From Bradyrhizobium ottawaense (GTDB taxonomy: Bacteria; Pseudomonadota; Alphaproteobacteria; Rhizobiales; Xanthobacteraceae), in the NCBI RefSeq assembly GCF_002278135.3, contig NZ_CP029425.2, positions 2,270,001 through 2,334,000 on the forward strand: a stretch of 64,000 bases of DNA, written 5' to 3'. A program made the position numbers and the translations under genes. Shown piece by piece: positions 1 through 9,965 of this stretch. Position 1 is the first letter of the stretch. Every line of letters begins with the position of its first letter. The notes beneath the pieces were generated by a model. It saw only the letters and a list, made by a program, of their open reading frames with translations, was not told the origin of the DNA and made no database searches.

Positions 1-54
1 TCGCTGCGCTCGCAATGACGGTGTGGAGAAAGCGGCGCACCGAACTCTACTCTC

Positions 55-192
55 GTGCCCCGGACGCAGCGCAGCGTCTCTTGACGGTGCGCTGCAGAGC
101 CGGGGCCCATGTCGCCGCATTGTACCGTGTCGCCTACCGGGTCCCGGCTCTGCGCAGCAGCGTTGCACGCTGCAGCGCGTCCGGGACACGGG
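55..192. repeat. Dispersed palindromic repeat, family A (copy 1)
   Basis: A large imperfect inverted repeat opening with CCCCGGACGCAGCG and closing with CGCGTCCGGGACA, with an inner pair of GAGCCGGGGCCC and GGGTCCCGGCTC arms. Related copies lie at 16795-16926 and 31913-32038. It lies just beyond the 3' end of the leftward moxR-like gene and could form a long hairpin in its mRNA. No gene is seen in bases 1-196. Confidence 0.8.
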
Positions 193-196
193 AAGG

Positions 197-1039
197 TCAC
201 ACTTCCCGTCTGCTCAAGAATGCCAGCCGCTCGAACAGATGCACGTCCTGCTCGTTCTTCAGCAGCGCGCCGTGCAGCGGCGGGATCAGCTTGCGCGGGT
301 CGCGTTCCCTCAGCTGCTCGACGCTCATGTCCTCGTTGAGCAGCAGCTTGAGCCAGTCCAGAAGCTCCGACGTCGACGGCTTCTTCTTCAGGCCGGGCAC
401 CTCGCGCACCTCGAAGAAGATGCGCAGCGCTTCCTCGACCAGGCGCTTCTTGATGCCGGGGAAGTGGACGTCGACGATGCGGCCCATCGTGTCGGCGTCG
501 GGGAACTTGATGTAGTGGAAGAAGCAGCGGCGCAGGAACGCGTCCGGCAGCTCCTTCTCGTTGTTGGAGGTGATCATCATGATCGGGCGCTGCTTGGCCT
601 TGATCGTCTCGCCGGTCTCGTAGACATGGAATTCCATGCGGTCGAGCTCGAGCAGGAGGTCGTTCGGGAATTCGATGTCGGCCTTGTCGATCTCGTCGAT
701 CAAGAGCACCGGCCGCTGCTCGGCGGTGAAGGCGTCCCACAGCTTGCCGCGCTTGATGTAGTTCTTGATGTCGGACACCCTGCTATCACCGAGCTGGCTG
801 TCGCGCAGGCGCGACACCGCGTCGTATTCGTAGAGGCCCTGCTGCGCCTTGGTGGTGGACTTGATGTGCCAGGTCAGCAGCGGCGCCTTCAGAGCCTTCG
901 CGACTTCCTCCGCCAGCACCGTCTTGCCGGTGCCGGGCTCACCCTTGATGAGGAGCGGGCGCTCGAGCACGATCGAGGCATTGACGGCGACCTTGAGATC
1001 GTCGGTCGCAACATAGTCCTTGGTGCCGGTAAATTTCAT
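197..1039 (-). CDS. MoxR-family AAA+ ATPase
   Basis: A 280-residue AAA+ ATPase of the MoxR type, which act as chaperones that insert cofactors or remodel partner proteins, usually together with a VWA-domain protein. Walker A (GEPGTGKT) is at residues 33-40, Walker B (VLLIDEID) at 111-118, followed by a sensor-1 TSNNEKE stretch and an LRRC segment likely to carry the arginine finger. The ATG at 1039 is chosen because the family core begins directly after it; the longer reading adds residues with no conserved look. The natural partner, a CoxE-like VWA protein, starts at 1504 but is read in the opposite direction, with glsB-like in between. Function as an ATPase is certain; the client is unknown. 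Confidence 0.93.
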   Translation of the reverse strand: MKFTGTKDYVATDDLKVAVNASIVLERPLLIKGEPGTGKTVLAEEVAKALKAPLLTWHIKSTTKAQQGLYEYDAVSRLRDSQLGDSRVSDIKNYIKRGKLWDAFTAEQRPVLLIDEIDKADIEFPNDLLLELDRMEFHVYETGETIKAKQRPIMMITSNNEKELPDAFLRRCFFHYIKFPDADTMGRIVDVHFPGIKKRLVEEALRIFFEVREVPGLKKKPSTSELLDWLKLLLNEDMSVEQLRERDPRKLIPPLHGALLKNEQDVHLFERLAFLSRREV

Positions 1040-1134
1040 CGCGTGTCCTTGGGTCATCGTCGGCGAGAGGCGTCGGCCCCGTCGCGACAAGCGAACGGCC
1101 GCTCGCGGCGGCTGTTCCTGGTTCGGTCAGGCTT

Positions 1135-1380
1135 TCAGACCCGTTTTATCAGCGAAAGGATGACGAGCACAATCACCGCGCCGATCGTGGCGTCCACGAT
1201 GGCGCCGACCGTGCCCGTTGCCAGCTGGATGTGCAGTTGGGGCAACACCCAGCTTGCGACCAGCGCGCCGATGATGCCGACGACGATGTTGCCGATCAGT
1301 CCAAATCCCGCCCCGTGGACAATCTTGCCCGCAAGCCAGCCCGCGATCGCACCGATGATGAGTGCTGCGACAATTCCCAT
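1135..1380 (-). CDS. GlsB/YeaQ/YmgE family stress membrane protein
   Basis: An 81-residue, very hydrophobic protein with about three membrane segments and the glycine-rich GAIAGWLAGKI and GNIVVGIIGA motifs of the transglycosylase-associated (GlsB/YeaQ/YmgE) family. These inner-membrane proteins are linked to general stress; the biochemical role is not known. The ATG at 1380 has a GGGGA ribosome site eight bases upstream and is preferred over an in-frame TTG at 1395. It lies 95 bases upstream of the moxR-like gene on the same strand, so the two may be co-transcribed. Confidence 0.85.
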   Translation of the reverse strand: MGIVAALIIGAIAGWLAGKIVHGAGFGLIGNIVVGIIGALVASWVLPQLHIQLATGTVGAIVDATIGAVIVLVILSLIKRV

Positions 1381-1503
1381 TGCAAACGTCCCCAAAACAA
1401 CCCCGTGAGGGCCCCAATTCTAGAGCAAAAAGCTTCGCGGTCCAGCACCCCGCGGCGGTCTCCGCCCCTTGACGTCAGCCACCCGACGGGCAATCTGTCA
1501 CCC

Positions 1504-2679
1504 ATGTTCCTGCAATTCTTCACTTCTCTGCGCGATGCGCAGGTCCCCGTGACGCTGCGCGAATACCTCACGCTGATGGAGGCGCTCGACGCTGACCTGT
1601 CGGATTATTCGGTGGAAAATTTCTACTACCTGTCGCGCACCTCGCTGGTGAAGGACGAGCGCAACCTCGACAAGTTCGACCGCGTCTTCGGCACGGTGTT
1701 CAAGGGCCTGGAAAACCTGCTCGACGCCATGGAGAAGGCGGAGATCCCCGAGGAGTGGCTGAAGAAGCTCGCCGAAAAATACCTGACTGACGAAGAGAAG
1801 AAGCAGATCGAGGCCATGGGCTGGGACAAGCTCATGGAGACCCTGAAGAAGCGCCTCGAAGAGCAGAAGGGGCGGCACCAGGGGGGCTCGAAGTGGATCG
1901 GCACCGCCGGCACCTCGCCGTTCGGCGCCCACGGTTACAATCCCGAGGGCGTGCGCATCGGCCAGGAGAAGAACCGCAACAACCGCGCCGTGAAGGTGTG
2001 GGACAAGCGCGAGTTCAAGGACCTCGACGGCAATGTCGAGCTCGGCATCCGCAACATCAAGGTGGCGCTGCGCCGCCTGCGCAAATTCGCGCGCACCGGC
2101 GCACCCGACGAGCTCGATCTCGACACCACCATCCGCGAGACCGCCAATCACGGCTATCTCGACGTCCACATGCGCCCCGAGCGGCGCAATGCGGTGAAGC
2201 TTTTGGTGTTCTTCGACATCGGCGGCTCCATGGACGCGCATATCGAGCAGGTCGAGGAGCTGTTCTCGGCGGCGAAGAGCGAGTTCAAGCACATGGAGTA
2301 TTTCTACTTCCACAACTGCCTCTATGAGGGCGTGTGGAAGCAGAACAAGCGCCGCTTCACCGACCGCACGCCGACCTGGGACGTGCTGCACAAATACCCG
2401 CACGACTACAAGATCGTGTTCGTCGGCGATGCGTCGATGAGCCCGTACGAGATCATGGTGCCCGGCGGCTCGGTCGAGCATGTCAACGAGGAGCCGGGCT
2501 CGGTCTGGCTCGACCGCATCATCCGCACCTATCCGCATGCGGTGTGGCTCAATCCGGTCGCTCAGAAGCATTGGGACTATTCGGAATCGACCACCATCAT
2601 CAAACGCATTTTTGCGAACCGCATGTACCCGATCACGATCGAGGGGCTTGAGGGTGCGATGAAGGAATTGACGCACTAG
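1504..2679 (+). CDS. VWA domain-containing CoxE-like protein
   Basis: A 391-residue protein of the CoxE-like VWA family. The N-terminal 200 residues are helical and charged; the VWA domain follows, with a MIDAS-like motif DIGGSM starting at Asp238. The first serine of the classical DxSxS motif is glycine, which seems usual in this subfamily. Such proteins work with MoxR ATPases in metal-dependent protein maturation or assembly. The matching MoxR gene sits 465 bases away on the other strand. The ATG at 1504 begins the recognised MFLQFF N-terminus. It is cytoplasmic, with no signal peptide or membrane segment. Confidence 0.88.
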   Translation: MFLQFFTSLRDAQVPVTLREYLTLMEALDADLSDYSVENFYYLSRTSLVKDERNLDKFDRVFGTVFKGLENLLDAMEKAEIPEEWLKKLAEKYLTDEEKKQIEAMGWDKLMETLKKRLEEQKGRHQGGSKWIGTAGTSPFGAHGYNPEGVRIGQEKNRNNRAVKVWDKREFKDLDGNVELGIRNIKVALRRLRKFARTGAPDELDLDTTIRETANHGYLDVHMRPERRNAVKLLVFFDIGGSMDAHIEQVEELFSAAKSEFKHMEYFYFHNCLYEGVWKQNKRRFTDRTPTWDVLHKYPHDYKIVFVGDASMSPYEIMVPGGSVEHVNEEPGSVWLDRIIRTYPHAVWLNPVAQKHWDYSESTTIIKRIFANRMYPITIEGLEGAMKELTH

Positions 2680-2684
2680 CTTCT

Positions 2685-2789
2685 CGTCATTCCGGGGCGC
2701 GCGTAGCGCGAACCCGGAATCCATCGGGCCGCAATGTTCGTCGATGAATGGATTCCGGGTTCGATGCTGCGCATCGCCCCGGAATGACG
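2685..2789. repeat. Dispersed palindromic repeat, family B (copy 1)
   Basis: An inverted repeat of about 105 bases. The outer arms are CGTCATTCCGGGGCG and CGCCCCGGAATGACG, with inner arms around GAACCCGGAATCCAT and ATGGATTCCGGGTTC. It fills the gap between the VWA gene and the rhodanese gene. A second copy lies at 57032-57138. The RNA of either strand would fold into a long hairpin. Confidence 0.9.
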
Positions 2790-2810
2790 AAAGAAGAGAA
2801 GGGAAGACCC

Positions 2811-3224
2811 ATGCCCCAAAACATCACCCGCGGCATCAAGGCGCTGATCGACGAGGCCAATGCCGAGATCGAGACGCTCAACGCCAAGGACGCCATCGAG
2901 ATCTCCAAGAATGGCGACGTCGTCATCGTCGACATACGCGACCCTCGCGAGATCGAGCGCGACGGTCGCATCCCCGGCGCGTTCGCCTGCACGCGCGGCA
3001 TGCTGGAATTCTGGATCGACCCGCAGAGTCCCTACGCCAAGCCGGTCTTCCAGGAGGACAAGAAGTTCGTCTTCCACTGCGCCGGGGGCCTGCGCTCCGC
3101 ACTCGCGGCCAAGACCGCGCAGGACATGGGCCTGAAGCCCGTCGCCCACATCGCCGGCGGCTACGCCGCCTGGCGCGATGCCGGTGGGCCGACGGAAGCG
3201 TGGGAGCCGAAGAAGAAGGGGTGA
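2811..3224 (+). CDS. Single-domain rhodanese-like sulfurtransferase
   Basis: A 137-residue single rhodanese domain. The active-site cysteine is Cys90 in the loop HCAGGLRS, followed by the helix that closes the domain, and the N-terminal DIRDPREIERDGRIPGA segment is the usual rhodanese CH2A region. The family moves sulfane sulfur from thiosulfate or persulfides to thiol acceptors. The ATG at 2811 follows AAGGGAAGACCC. A two-domain sulfurtransferase lies just downstream on the same strand, separated by a palindromic repeat; the pair suggests local sulfur-transfer metabolism, although shared transcription is not shown. Confidence 0.92.
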   Translation: MPQNITRGIKALIDEANAEIETLNAKDAIEISKNGDVVIVDIRDPREIERDGRIPGAFACTRGMLEFWIDPQSPYAKPVFQEDKKFVFHCAGGLRSALAAKTAQDMGLKPVAHIAGGYAAWRDAGGPTEAWEPKKKG

Positions 3225-3251
3225 ATTGGATACCGCGCGTACCACACACTC

Positions 3252-3338
3252 CGTCATGGCCGGGCCTGTCCCGGCCATCCACGTTCTTGCTCGCGCGCCG
3301 AAAGACGTGGATGCCCGGGACAAGCCCGGGCATGACGA
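3252..3338. repeat. Dispersed palindromic repeat, family C (copy 1)
   Basis: An inverted repeat with arms CGTCATGGCCGGGCCTGTC and a closing CAAGCCCGGGCATGACG, holding inner arms ATCCACGTTCTT and AAGACGTGGAT. It fills the gap between the two sulfurtransferase genes. A half copy with the same CATGCCCGGGCTTGTCCCGG motif is at 51797-51832. Confidence 0.88.
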
Positions 3339-3365
3339 CCGACAAAGTTGCCAGAGAGTACATCA

Positions 3366-4226
3366 ATGACTGACACCCCCACCGACCCCCTCGTCTCCAC
3401 CGAATGGCTCGCCGCCCACATCAACGACGCCAACGTCAAAGTGCTCGACGCCAGCTTCAAGCTGCCGGGCGTGCTGCCGCTGCCGAAGGACGACTATCTC
3501 GCCGCGCACCTGCCCGGCGCTGCGTTCTTCGACGTCGATGCGGTGTCGGACCATTCCAACCCGCTGCCGCACATGTATCCGAGCGCCGAGCAGTTCTGCC
3601 GTGACATCGGCAATCTCGGCATCTCCAACGCCGACACCGTCGTGCTCTACGATGCCGGCGGCTGGGTCGCCGCACCCCGCGCCTGGTGGATGTTCCTGGC
3701 CTTCGGCCATAGCAACGTGCGCATCCTCAATGGCGGCCTGAAGAAGTGGCGCGCCGAGGGGCGAGCGGTCGAGAGCGGCGAGGTGAAGCCGAAGCCAGCG
3801 ACGTTCAAGGCGAGCTACGATTCAAATCGCGTGCGCAGCATGCAGCAGCTGATCGCCAATGTGGAAAGCCGTGCCGAGCAGGTGATCGACGCGCGCGCCG
3901 GCGACCGCTTCGAGGGCCGCGCCCCCGAGCCGCGCGCCGGCATCCGCTCCGGCCACATCCCCGGCGCGCGCAACGTGCCCTACAATCAGCTGTTCGATGC
4001 CGCGACCGGCACGATGAAGCCGCTCGAGGACTTGCGCGCCGCCTTCACGAGCGCCGGCGTCAAGCTCGATGCGCCGATCGTGACGAGCTGCGGCTCGGGC
4101 GTCTCAGCCGGGGTGCTGACGCTCGCGCTCTATCGCCTTGGGATCACCGACACCGCGCTCTATGACGGCTCGTGGTCGGAATGGGGCCAGGAGGGCGGCC
4201 CGGCCATCGCGACCGGGCCGGCGTGA
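3366..4226 (+). CDS. sseA: 3-mercaptopyruvate / thiosulfate sulfurtransferase
   Basis: A 286-residue tandem rhodanese protein. The N-terminal domain (about 1-150) is non-catalytic and contains LYDAGGWVAAPRAWWMF. The C-terminal domain carries Cys242 in the loop CGSGVSA, which resembles the CG(S/T)GVTA loop of mercaptopyruvate sulfurtransferases more than the CRKGVT loop of thiosulfate sulfurtransferases. It therefore probably transfers sulfur from 3-mercaptopyruvate to thiols or cyanide in the cytoplasm. The ATG at 3366 is the first methionine before the conserved STEWLA motif. Length matches the family. Confidence 0.92.
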   Translation: MTDTPTDPLVSTEWLAAHINDANVKVLDASFKLPGVLPLPKDDYLAAHLPGAAFFDVDAVSDHSNPLPHMYPSAEQFCRDIGNLGISNADTVVLYDAGGWVAAPRAWWMFLAFGHSNVRILNGGLKKWRAEGRAVESGEVKPKPATFKASYDSNRVRSMQQLIANVESRAEQVIDARAGDRFEGRAPEPRAGIRSGHIPGARNVPYNQLFDAATGTMKPLEDLRAAFTSAGVKLDAPIVTSCGSGVSAGVLTLALYRLGITDTALYDGSWSEWGQEGGPAIATGPA

Positions 4227-4331
4227 GCGTCACGATGACGGTGCGCGCCCTCGCGCTCTCGACGCCTTGAGCGCGTGCCTCGAAGGATGGCCACAAGCGA
4301 AATCGCTCCCGCAAGCGGGGCGCGGTGAAGA

Positions 4332-5120
4332 TCACCGCATGCGCGTGGTCGTCGTCGCAAACGTCTGCGGCTGACCGAATGGATCGAGCTGCTGCTGCAA
4401 CTGCTGAGGCGGCGGACGACGCACTACGCGATGCCGCTTCTTGACCTTCGCCTTGCGCTTGGCCGCCTTGTCGTCGGCCTTGCTCTCGGTCTTGGCCTTC
4501 GCCGGCGCATCCTTCACGGCCGTCGTCGCCGGCTCGTTCAAAGCGGCCAGCTTGGCCGAGGCGGCATCGAGTGCGGAGGAGGCCAGGGCCGCGCTGGGAT
4601 CGACCGGCGCTGGCTCGCTGGCGGTCGCGGCAGGCTCGGCCGCGGGGATCGACGCCGTGGTGTCGGCCGGGGTGAGCGTGTCGGCGGGCGCCGGCGCTGC
4701 GGCCTCCGTCGTCGTCTCGGGCTTCGTTGTCTCGGTCTTCGTTGTCTCGGCCTTGGCCGGTTCGGCGACCGGGACGTCAGCCGGAGGTGCCGCGACCTGG
4801 GACTGGGCCTCGGTCTCGGTCGTCAGCACGGCGACCTGGTCGGACTCGCTTTCGGGCAGTCCAATGGTCGGTACCTTGTCGCGCAGCGACGGCTCGGGCT
4901 CGGCGGTCGGCTCCGGCTCCGCGCGGAGGACCGCGAGCACCGGCTGGGCCGGCTCGGGAGCCTGCGCGAACACCTGCTCCTGCGGACCGTTCCGCCAGGA
5001 GGGGTTGCTGACATACTGCTCGTGGCTCGCCCGCAGCAGTGCGGCGGCGCCCAAGCCGAACACCAGGATGGAGACTGACAGCAGGATCGCGGCAAACAGG
5101 AAGCGAAAGCCGGGAAGCAT
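4332..5120 (-). CDS. Pro/Ala-rich single-pass membrane protein of unknown function
   Basis: A 262-residue protein with one N-terminal membrane segment (about residues 5-28) followed by a long low-complexity region rich in Pro, Ala, Glu and Thr, including several near-repeats of KTETTKPET. The last 40 residues are strongly basic (KAKRKAKVKKRHRVVRR). The tail would be periplasmic if the N-terminus stays inside. I chose the ATG at 5120; an in-frame GTG at 5213 would give 293 residues but has no better ribosome site. No enzymatic motif is visible. It may be a cell-envelope spacer or an RNA- or peptidoglycan-binding protein, but this is a guess. Confidence 0.72.
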   Translation of the reverse strand: MLPGFRFLFAAILLSVSILVFGLGAAALLRASHEQYVSNPSWRNGPQEQVFAQAPEPAQPVLAVLRAEPEPTAEPEPSLRDKVPTIGLPESESDQVAVLTTETEAQSQVAAPPADVPVAEPAKAETTKTETTKPETTTEAAAPAPADTLTPADTTASIPAAEPAATASEPAPVDPSAALASSALDAASAKLAALNEPATTAVKDAPAKAKTESKADDKAAKRKAKVKKRHRVVRRPPPQQLQQQLDPFGQPQTFATTTTRMR

Positions 5121-5486
5121 CGAGCGATTGCGAATTTCCGCCCCGGCGGCGAAGAGGCCAGGGCCCAAGAGCCATCTGAACGCGGTGACGGTACTGTTTG
5201 CCGCGTTCGCCACGCGGGGATCGAGAGCTCAAATGGGCGGCGAATCAGGCTGATTCGAACATACCGCAACGATTCCGACCCGTTCCGCAAAAAACGGGGC
5301 CGTAGACTCCGGCAATTGACGCCATGAGCTGATTTCCGCCCCGTGATGCAACGGGGCAACGGTAGTCTTGCGGATCACAAATCGGCAGGTCCCGCGCAAA
5401 TAAGCCTGATATGTCTTGAATGTGCCGCTATCTTCGGCCATCTGGCCGTTAACGGTCCGATCGGGCTTGGGGACTATACAAGAGCG
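5121..5486. other. Intergenic region between divergent envelope genes
   Basis: About 366 bases between the divergent Pro/Ala-rich membrane protein and the L,D-transpeptidase. It must hold both promoters. I see no repeat arm and no short reading frame with a ribosome site. The stretch just before 5487 is relatively AT-rich and is the likely transpeptidase promoter region, but no consensus boxes can be assigned with confidence. Confidence 0.4.
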
Positions 5487-6695
5487 ATGATGATCAAACA
5501 TTTTCTGACGATATGCGCTGCCGCAACAGTCGCTGCGGCGGGAACCTCGCTCGCGCAGGCTCAGAGCTATCCGGTTCAGCAGGCACCGAGCTACGGCGCC
5601 CCGGCCGAATATCGGCCCGGCGACCGCACGCCGAATTTCGACGCGCTGGAAGATGACGACGACGCGATGCCGCAGGCATCGTTGCCGCCGCCCGGCCCAG
5701 CCGACGATCCGCGCTATGGCCGTCCGGTCGGTGCTCCCCCGGTCTACTCGGCCGCGCCGCCGCAGGGTCCGGTGATGTCGCCGGATGATCCGCGTTATGG
5801 CCGCCCGACTGGGGCGCCGGTCTATTCGGCCGCACCGTCGCAGGGCCCCGTGATGTCGCCCGACGATCCCCGCTACGGCCGCCCCGCGGGTCCGCCGCCA
5901 GTGATCTATGCCAATCGTCCGGGCCAGCAGGGGCAGGCTCCCGCCGGTGACGGCATGCGTCCGCCGGAGGCCGTTGGTGGTCCCGCCGCGACCGGAACGG
6001 TCCAGGCCGGGCAGCCGCCGGTCGGCGCTGACGGAAGGCCGATGACGATGGCCGCGCTGCCGCCTGAGGAGCAGCCCGATGCTGCGCCGGTGCAGCTGCC
6101 GCAGAACCTGCGCCGCCAGGAGGTCTCGTTCCAGACCAAGGAGCCCGCGGGCACCCTCGTGGTCGATACCCCCAACACCTACCTCTATTACGTGCTCGGT
6201 GGCGGCCGAGCGATCCGCTACGGCGTCCGCGTCGGCCGCGACGGCTTCACCTGGACCGGCGTGCAGAAGATCACCCGCAAGGCCGAGTGGCCGGATTGGC
6301 ATCCGCCGACCGAGATGATCGAGCGCCAGCCCTATCTGCCGCGTTTCATGGCCGGCGGCCCCGGCAATCCGCTCGGCGCCCGCGCGATGTATCTCGGCTC
6401 GACCGTCTACCGCATCCACGGCACCAACCAGCCCTCGACCATCGGCAAGTTCGTCTCGTCCGGCTGCATCGGCATGCTGAACGAGGACGTCTCCGACCTG
6501 TTCGATCGCGTCAAGGTCGGCACCCGCGTGGTGGTGATGCCGGGTGGTCCGCCGCCGGGAACCGCGACGGCGTCCGCCGCGCCGGCGCCCGGTCCTGCCG
6601 CAGGTCCGGCTCCGATGGCCGCGCAGGCCGGTCCGGTCCCGGGCACGCAGCCGACCGTGGTGCCGCCGCTACCCGCGCCGGTCACCGTGCGCTAA
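5487..6695 (+). CDS. YkuD-type L,D-transpeptidase with proline-rich repeat region
   Basis: A 402-residue exported L,D-transpeptidase that would cross-link or modify peptidoglycan in the periplasm. Residues 1-23 form a signal peptide. Residues about 70-150 hold three near-repeats of a DDPRYGRP-x-G-x-P-VYSAAP unit. The YkuD domain covers about 215-350, with HGTN and the catalytic SSGC (Cys327). The C-terminal 45 residues are Pro/Ala/Gly-rich. The double ATG at 5487/5490 follows AAGAGCG. A shorter paralogue with an almost identical catalytic domain is at 48206-48922. A hairpin terminator follows at 6722-6746. Confidence 0.93.
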   Translation: MMIKHFLTICAAATVAAAGTSLAQAQSYPVQQAPSYGAPAEYRPGDRTPNFDALEDDDDAMPQASLPPPGPADDPRYGRPVGAPPVYSAAPPQGPVMSPDDPRYGRPTGAPVYSAAPSQGPVMSPDDPRYGRPAGPPPVIYANRPGQQGQAPAGDGMRPPEAVGGPAATGTVQAGQPPVGADGRPMTMAALPPEEQPDAAPVQLPQNLRRQEVSFQTKEPAGTLVVDTPNTYLYYVLGGGRAIRYGVRVGRDGFTWTGVQKITRKAEWPDWHPPTEMIERQPYLPRFMAGGPGNPLGARAMYLGSTVYRIHGTNQPSTIGKFVSSGCIGMLNEDVSDLFDRVKVGTRVVVMPGGPPPGTATASAAPAPGPAAGPAPMAAQAGPVPGTQPTVVPPLPAPVTVR

Positions 6696-6721
6696 GCGCG
6701 CCGCGAATATTCAAATTGCAA

Positions 6722-6746
6722 AAGGGCGTGCCATCGGCACGCCCTT
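6722..6746. terminator. Bidirectional hairpin terminator
   Basis: A perfect nine-pair stem GGGCGTGCC / GGCACGCCC with an ATC loop, flanked by AAA on the left and TT on the right. It sits between the convergent L,D-transpeptidase and hydroxyacid dehydrogenase genes and can serve both. Confidence 0.85.
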
Positions 6747-6752
6747 CATCAT

Positions 6753-7715
6753 TCAGGCCAGCTTGCGCGGCAGCTCGCTGCCTTTGGTGAAAGCGTCGAT
6801 CGCCTCGACCATCTGGCCGTAATGGATGCGCAGGCCGTCCTCGGTGGCGTAGCCCAGATGCGGCGTCAGCACGAGGTTGTCGAGCTTGCGGAAGGGATGG
6901 TCGACCGGCAGCGGCTCGACCGAGAAGACGTCGATGCCGGCGCCCGCGATCTTGCGCTGCTGCAACGCCTCGAGCAGCGCCGCCTCATCGACAATTGGCC
7001 CGCGCGCGGTGTTGACGAGGAAGGCCGTCGGCTTCATCCGCGCGAGATCGTCGCGGCTCACCAGCCCGCGCGAGCGCTCGCTCAGCACCACATGGATGGT
7101 GACGATATCGGCCTTGGCGAACAGCTCCTCCTTGGTGGCGTAGCCGACGCCGGCCGCCGCGCATTTCTCCGGCGTCAGGTTCGGGCTCCAGGCAATCACG
7201 TTCATGCCGAACGCCTTGGCGATCCCGGCCATCCTGCTGCCGAGCTTGCCGAGCCCGACAATGCCGAGCGTCATGCCCTCGATCTCGACGCCGGCAAAGG
7301 TCTGCCAGGGCTCGCCAGCATGCATGCGCGCGTTCTCGCGGCCGATGCCGCGGGTCAGCTCCAGGATCAGGCCCATGGTCAGCGGTGCGGTGGGATCGCG
7401 CGAATATTGCGTGCCTGCGACGGTGACGCCGCGCGCCTTCGCGGCTTCCATGTCGATCGCGGCGTTGCGCATGCCCGACGTGAGCAGCAGCTTCAGCTTT
7501 GGCAGGCTCTCGAACAGGCTCTTCGGGAAGGCCGTGCGCTCGCGCATCGCGCAGATGATCTCGAAATCGGCCAGCGCGCTGGCCGCAGCCCGCTCGGAGG
7601 CGAAGGGATGGCTGAACACGGTGACGTCGAGGCGGTCGGACAGTTTCTGCCAGTCGGCGACGTCGAGCGCGAGATTGAAATAGTCGTCGAGAATTGCACA
7701 GCGCAGCCGGCTCAT
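6753..7715 (-). CDS. D-2-hydroxyacid dehydrogenase family protein
   Basis: A 320-residue NAD(P)-dependent D-isomer-specific 2-hydroxyacid dehydrogenase, of the same fold as phosphoglycerate dehydrogenase. The nucleotide-binding motif GIVGLGKLGSRMA lies near residue 150. The catalytic triad is visible as the arginine of NTARGPIVD, the glutamate of DVFSVEPLP and the histidine of TPHLGY. The first beta strand of the Rossmann fold ends in AWSPN rather than an acidic residue, which would suit NADP, but this is inference. The substrate cannot be told from sequence. The ATG at 7715 is the natural start. Confidence 0.88.
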   Translation of the reverse strand: MSRLRCAILDDYFNLALDVADWQKLSDRLDVTVFSHPFASERAAASALADFEIICAMRERTAFPKSLFESLPKLKLLLTSGMRNAAIDMEAAKARGVTVAGTQYSRDPTAPLTMGLILELTRGIGRENARMHAGEPWQTFAGVEIEGMTLGIVGLGKLGSRMAGIAKAFGMNVIAWSPNLTPEKCAAAGVGYATKEELFAKADIVTIHVVLSERSRGLVSRDDLARMKPTAFLVNTARGPIVDEAALLEALQQRKIAGAGIDVFSVEPLPVDHPFRKLDNLVLTPHLGYATEDGLRIHYGQMVEAIDAFTKGSELPRKLA

Positions 7716-7858
7716 CAGCGTTCATCCAGGGCCAGAGTTGATGGCGAGAGGTGAGGGCGCTGGGCGCGCGCCATCGTCGGAACCGGGCCATGGTTGCGCG
7801 CAATCAGGACGGCGCGCAAGCCGCTTGCGTCTTCAAAAGTCCGATAGGAAGGAGGCGC

Positions 7859-8074
7859 TCAGAGATCCCGGGGCTTCAGGCGGAACGGCGCATCCATGCC
7901 GTGCTTGGCGCGCCATGCCGGACCGGGGCCACGCATGTAGTGCAGTTCGGGCCGGTAGGGATTGAAGGCGGTGGCGAAGAAGCGCTTCCAGAATCCCTTG
8001 ATCTCCGAGACGAAGCCGGAGACGTGGCCGGCTTCTGCCGGAACAGGAAGAGAATGGGTCTCGATCAGAGCCAT
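7859..8074 (-). CDS. Small hypothetical protein, 71 residues
   Basis: A 71-residue protein starting MALIETHSLP, with a basic, aromatic middle (FWKRFFATAFNPYRPELHY) and no signal peptide or clear membrane segment. The ATG at 8074 has a GCGAGG sequence about nine bases upstream. It is probably conserved in related bacteria because its base composition and codon use match the neighbours. It lies upstream of the dehydrogenase gene on the same strand with a gap of 143 bases. No function can be given. Confidence 0.6.
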   Translation of the reverse strand: MALIETHSLPVPAEAGHVSGFVSEIKGFWKRFFATAFNPYRPELHYMRGPGPAWRAKHGMDAPFRLKPRDL

Positions 8075-8308
8075 GATGCGGCCTCGCTGTGCTCCCGTTC
8101 GTTCTGAGCGGGTGGCGCTGTTTCCGCGCGAAACCGAGCTTTCAGCCTGATTTATTAAAAGATGGTTTCAATTGTCCGGATCGGTGACCGGATGGTGTCC
8201 GTCCCGTATTCATCCGTGGTGAACGGACGGAAAACATTGCCCTTTGGGGGCGGGATCGTTACATCGCAGGCTAAGCAAATTTCCTCAAATCGAAGGTTTT
8301 CGGGACCG

Positions 8309-9958
<1,650 letters not shown>

Positions 9959-9965
9959 TTTCGGC

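Noticed and set aside
55..192. Insertion sequence end or transposon remnant at the left edge
   Set aside because: No transposase or target duplication is visible, and the same palindrome recurs elsewhere as a stand-alone repeat.
23..1408. Long open frame on the plus strand opposite the moxR-like gene
   Set aside because: It is the antisense frame of a clear AAA+ ATPase gene; high GC keeps such frames open. No family motif is visible.
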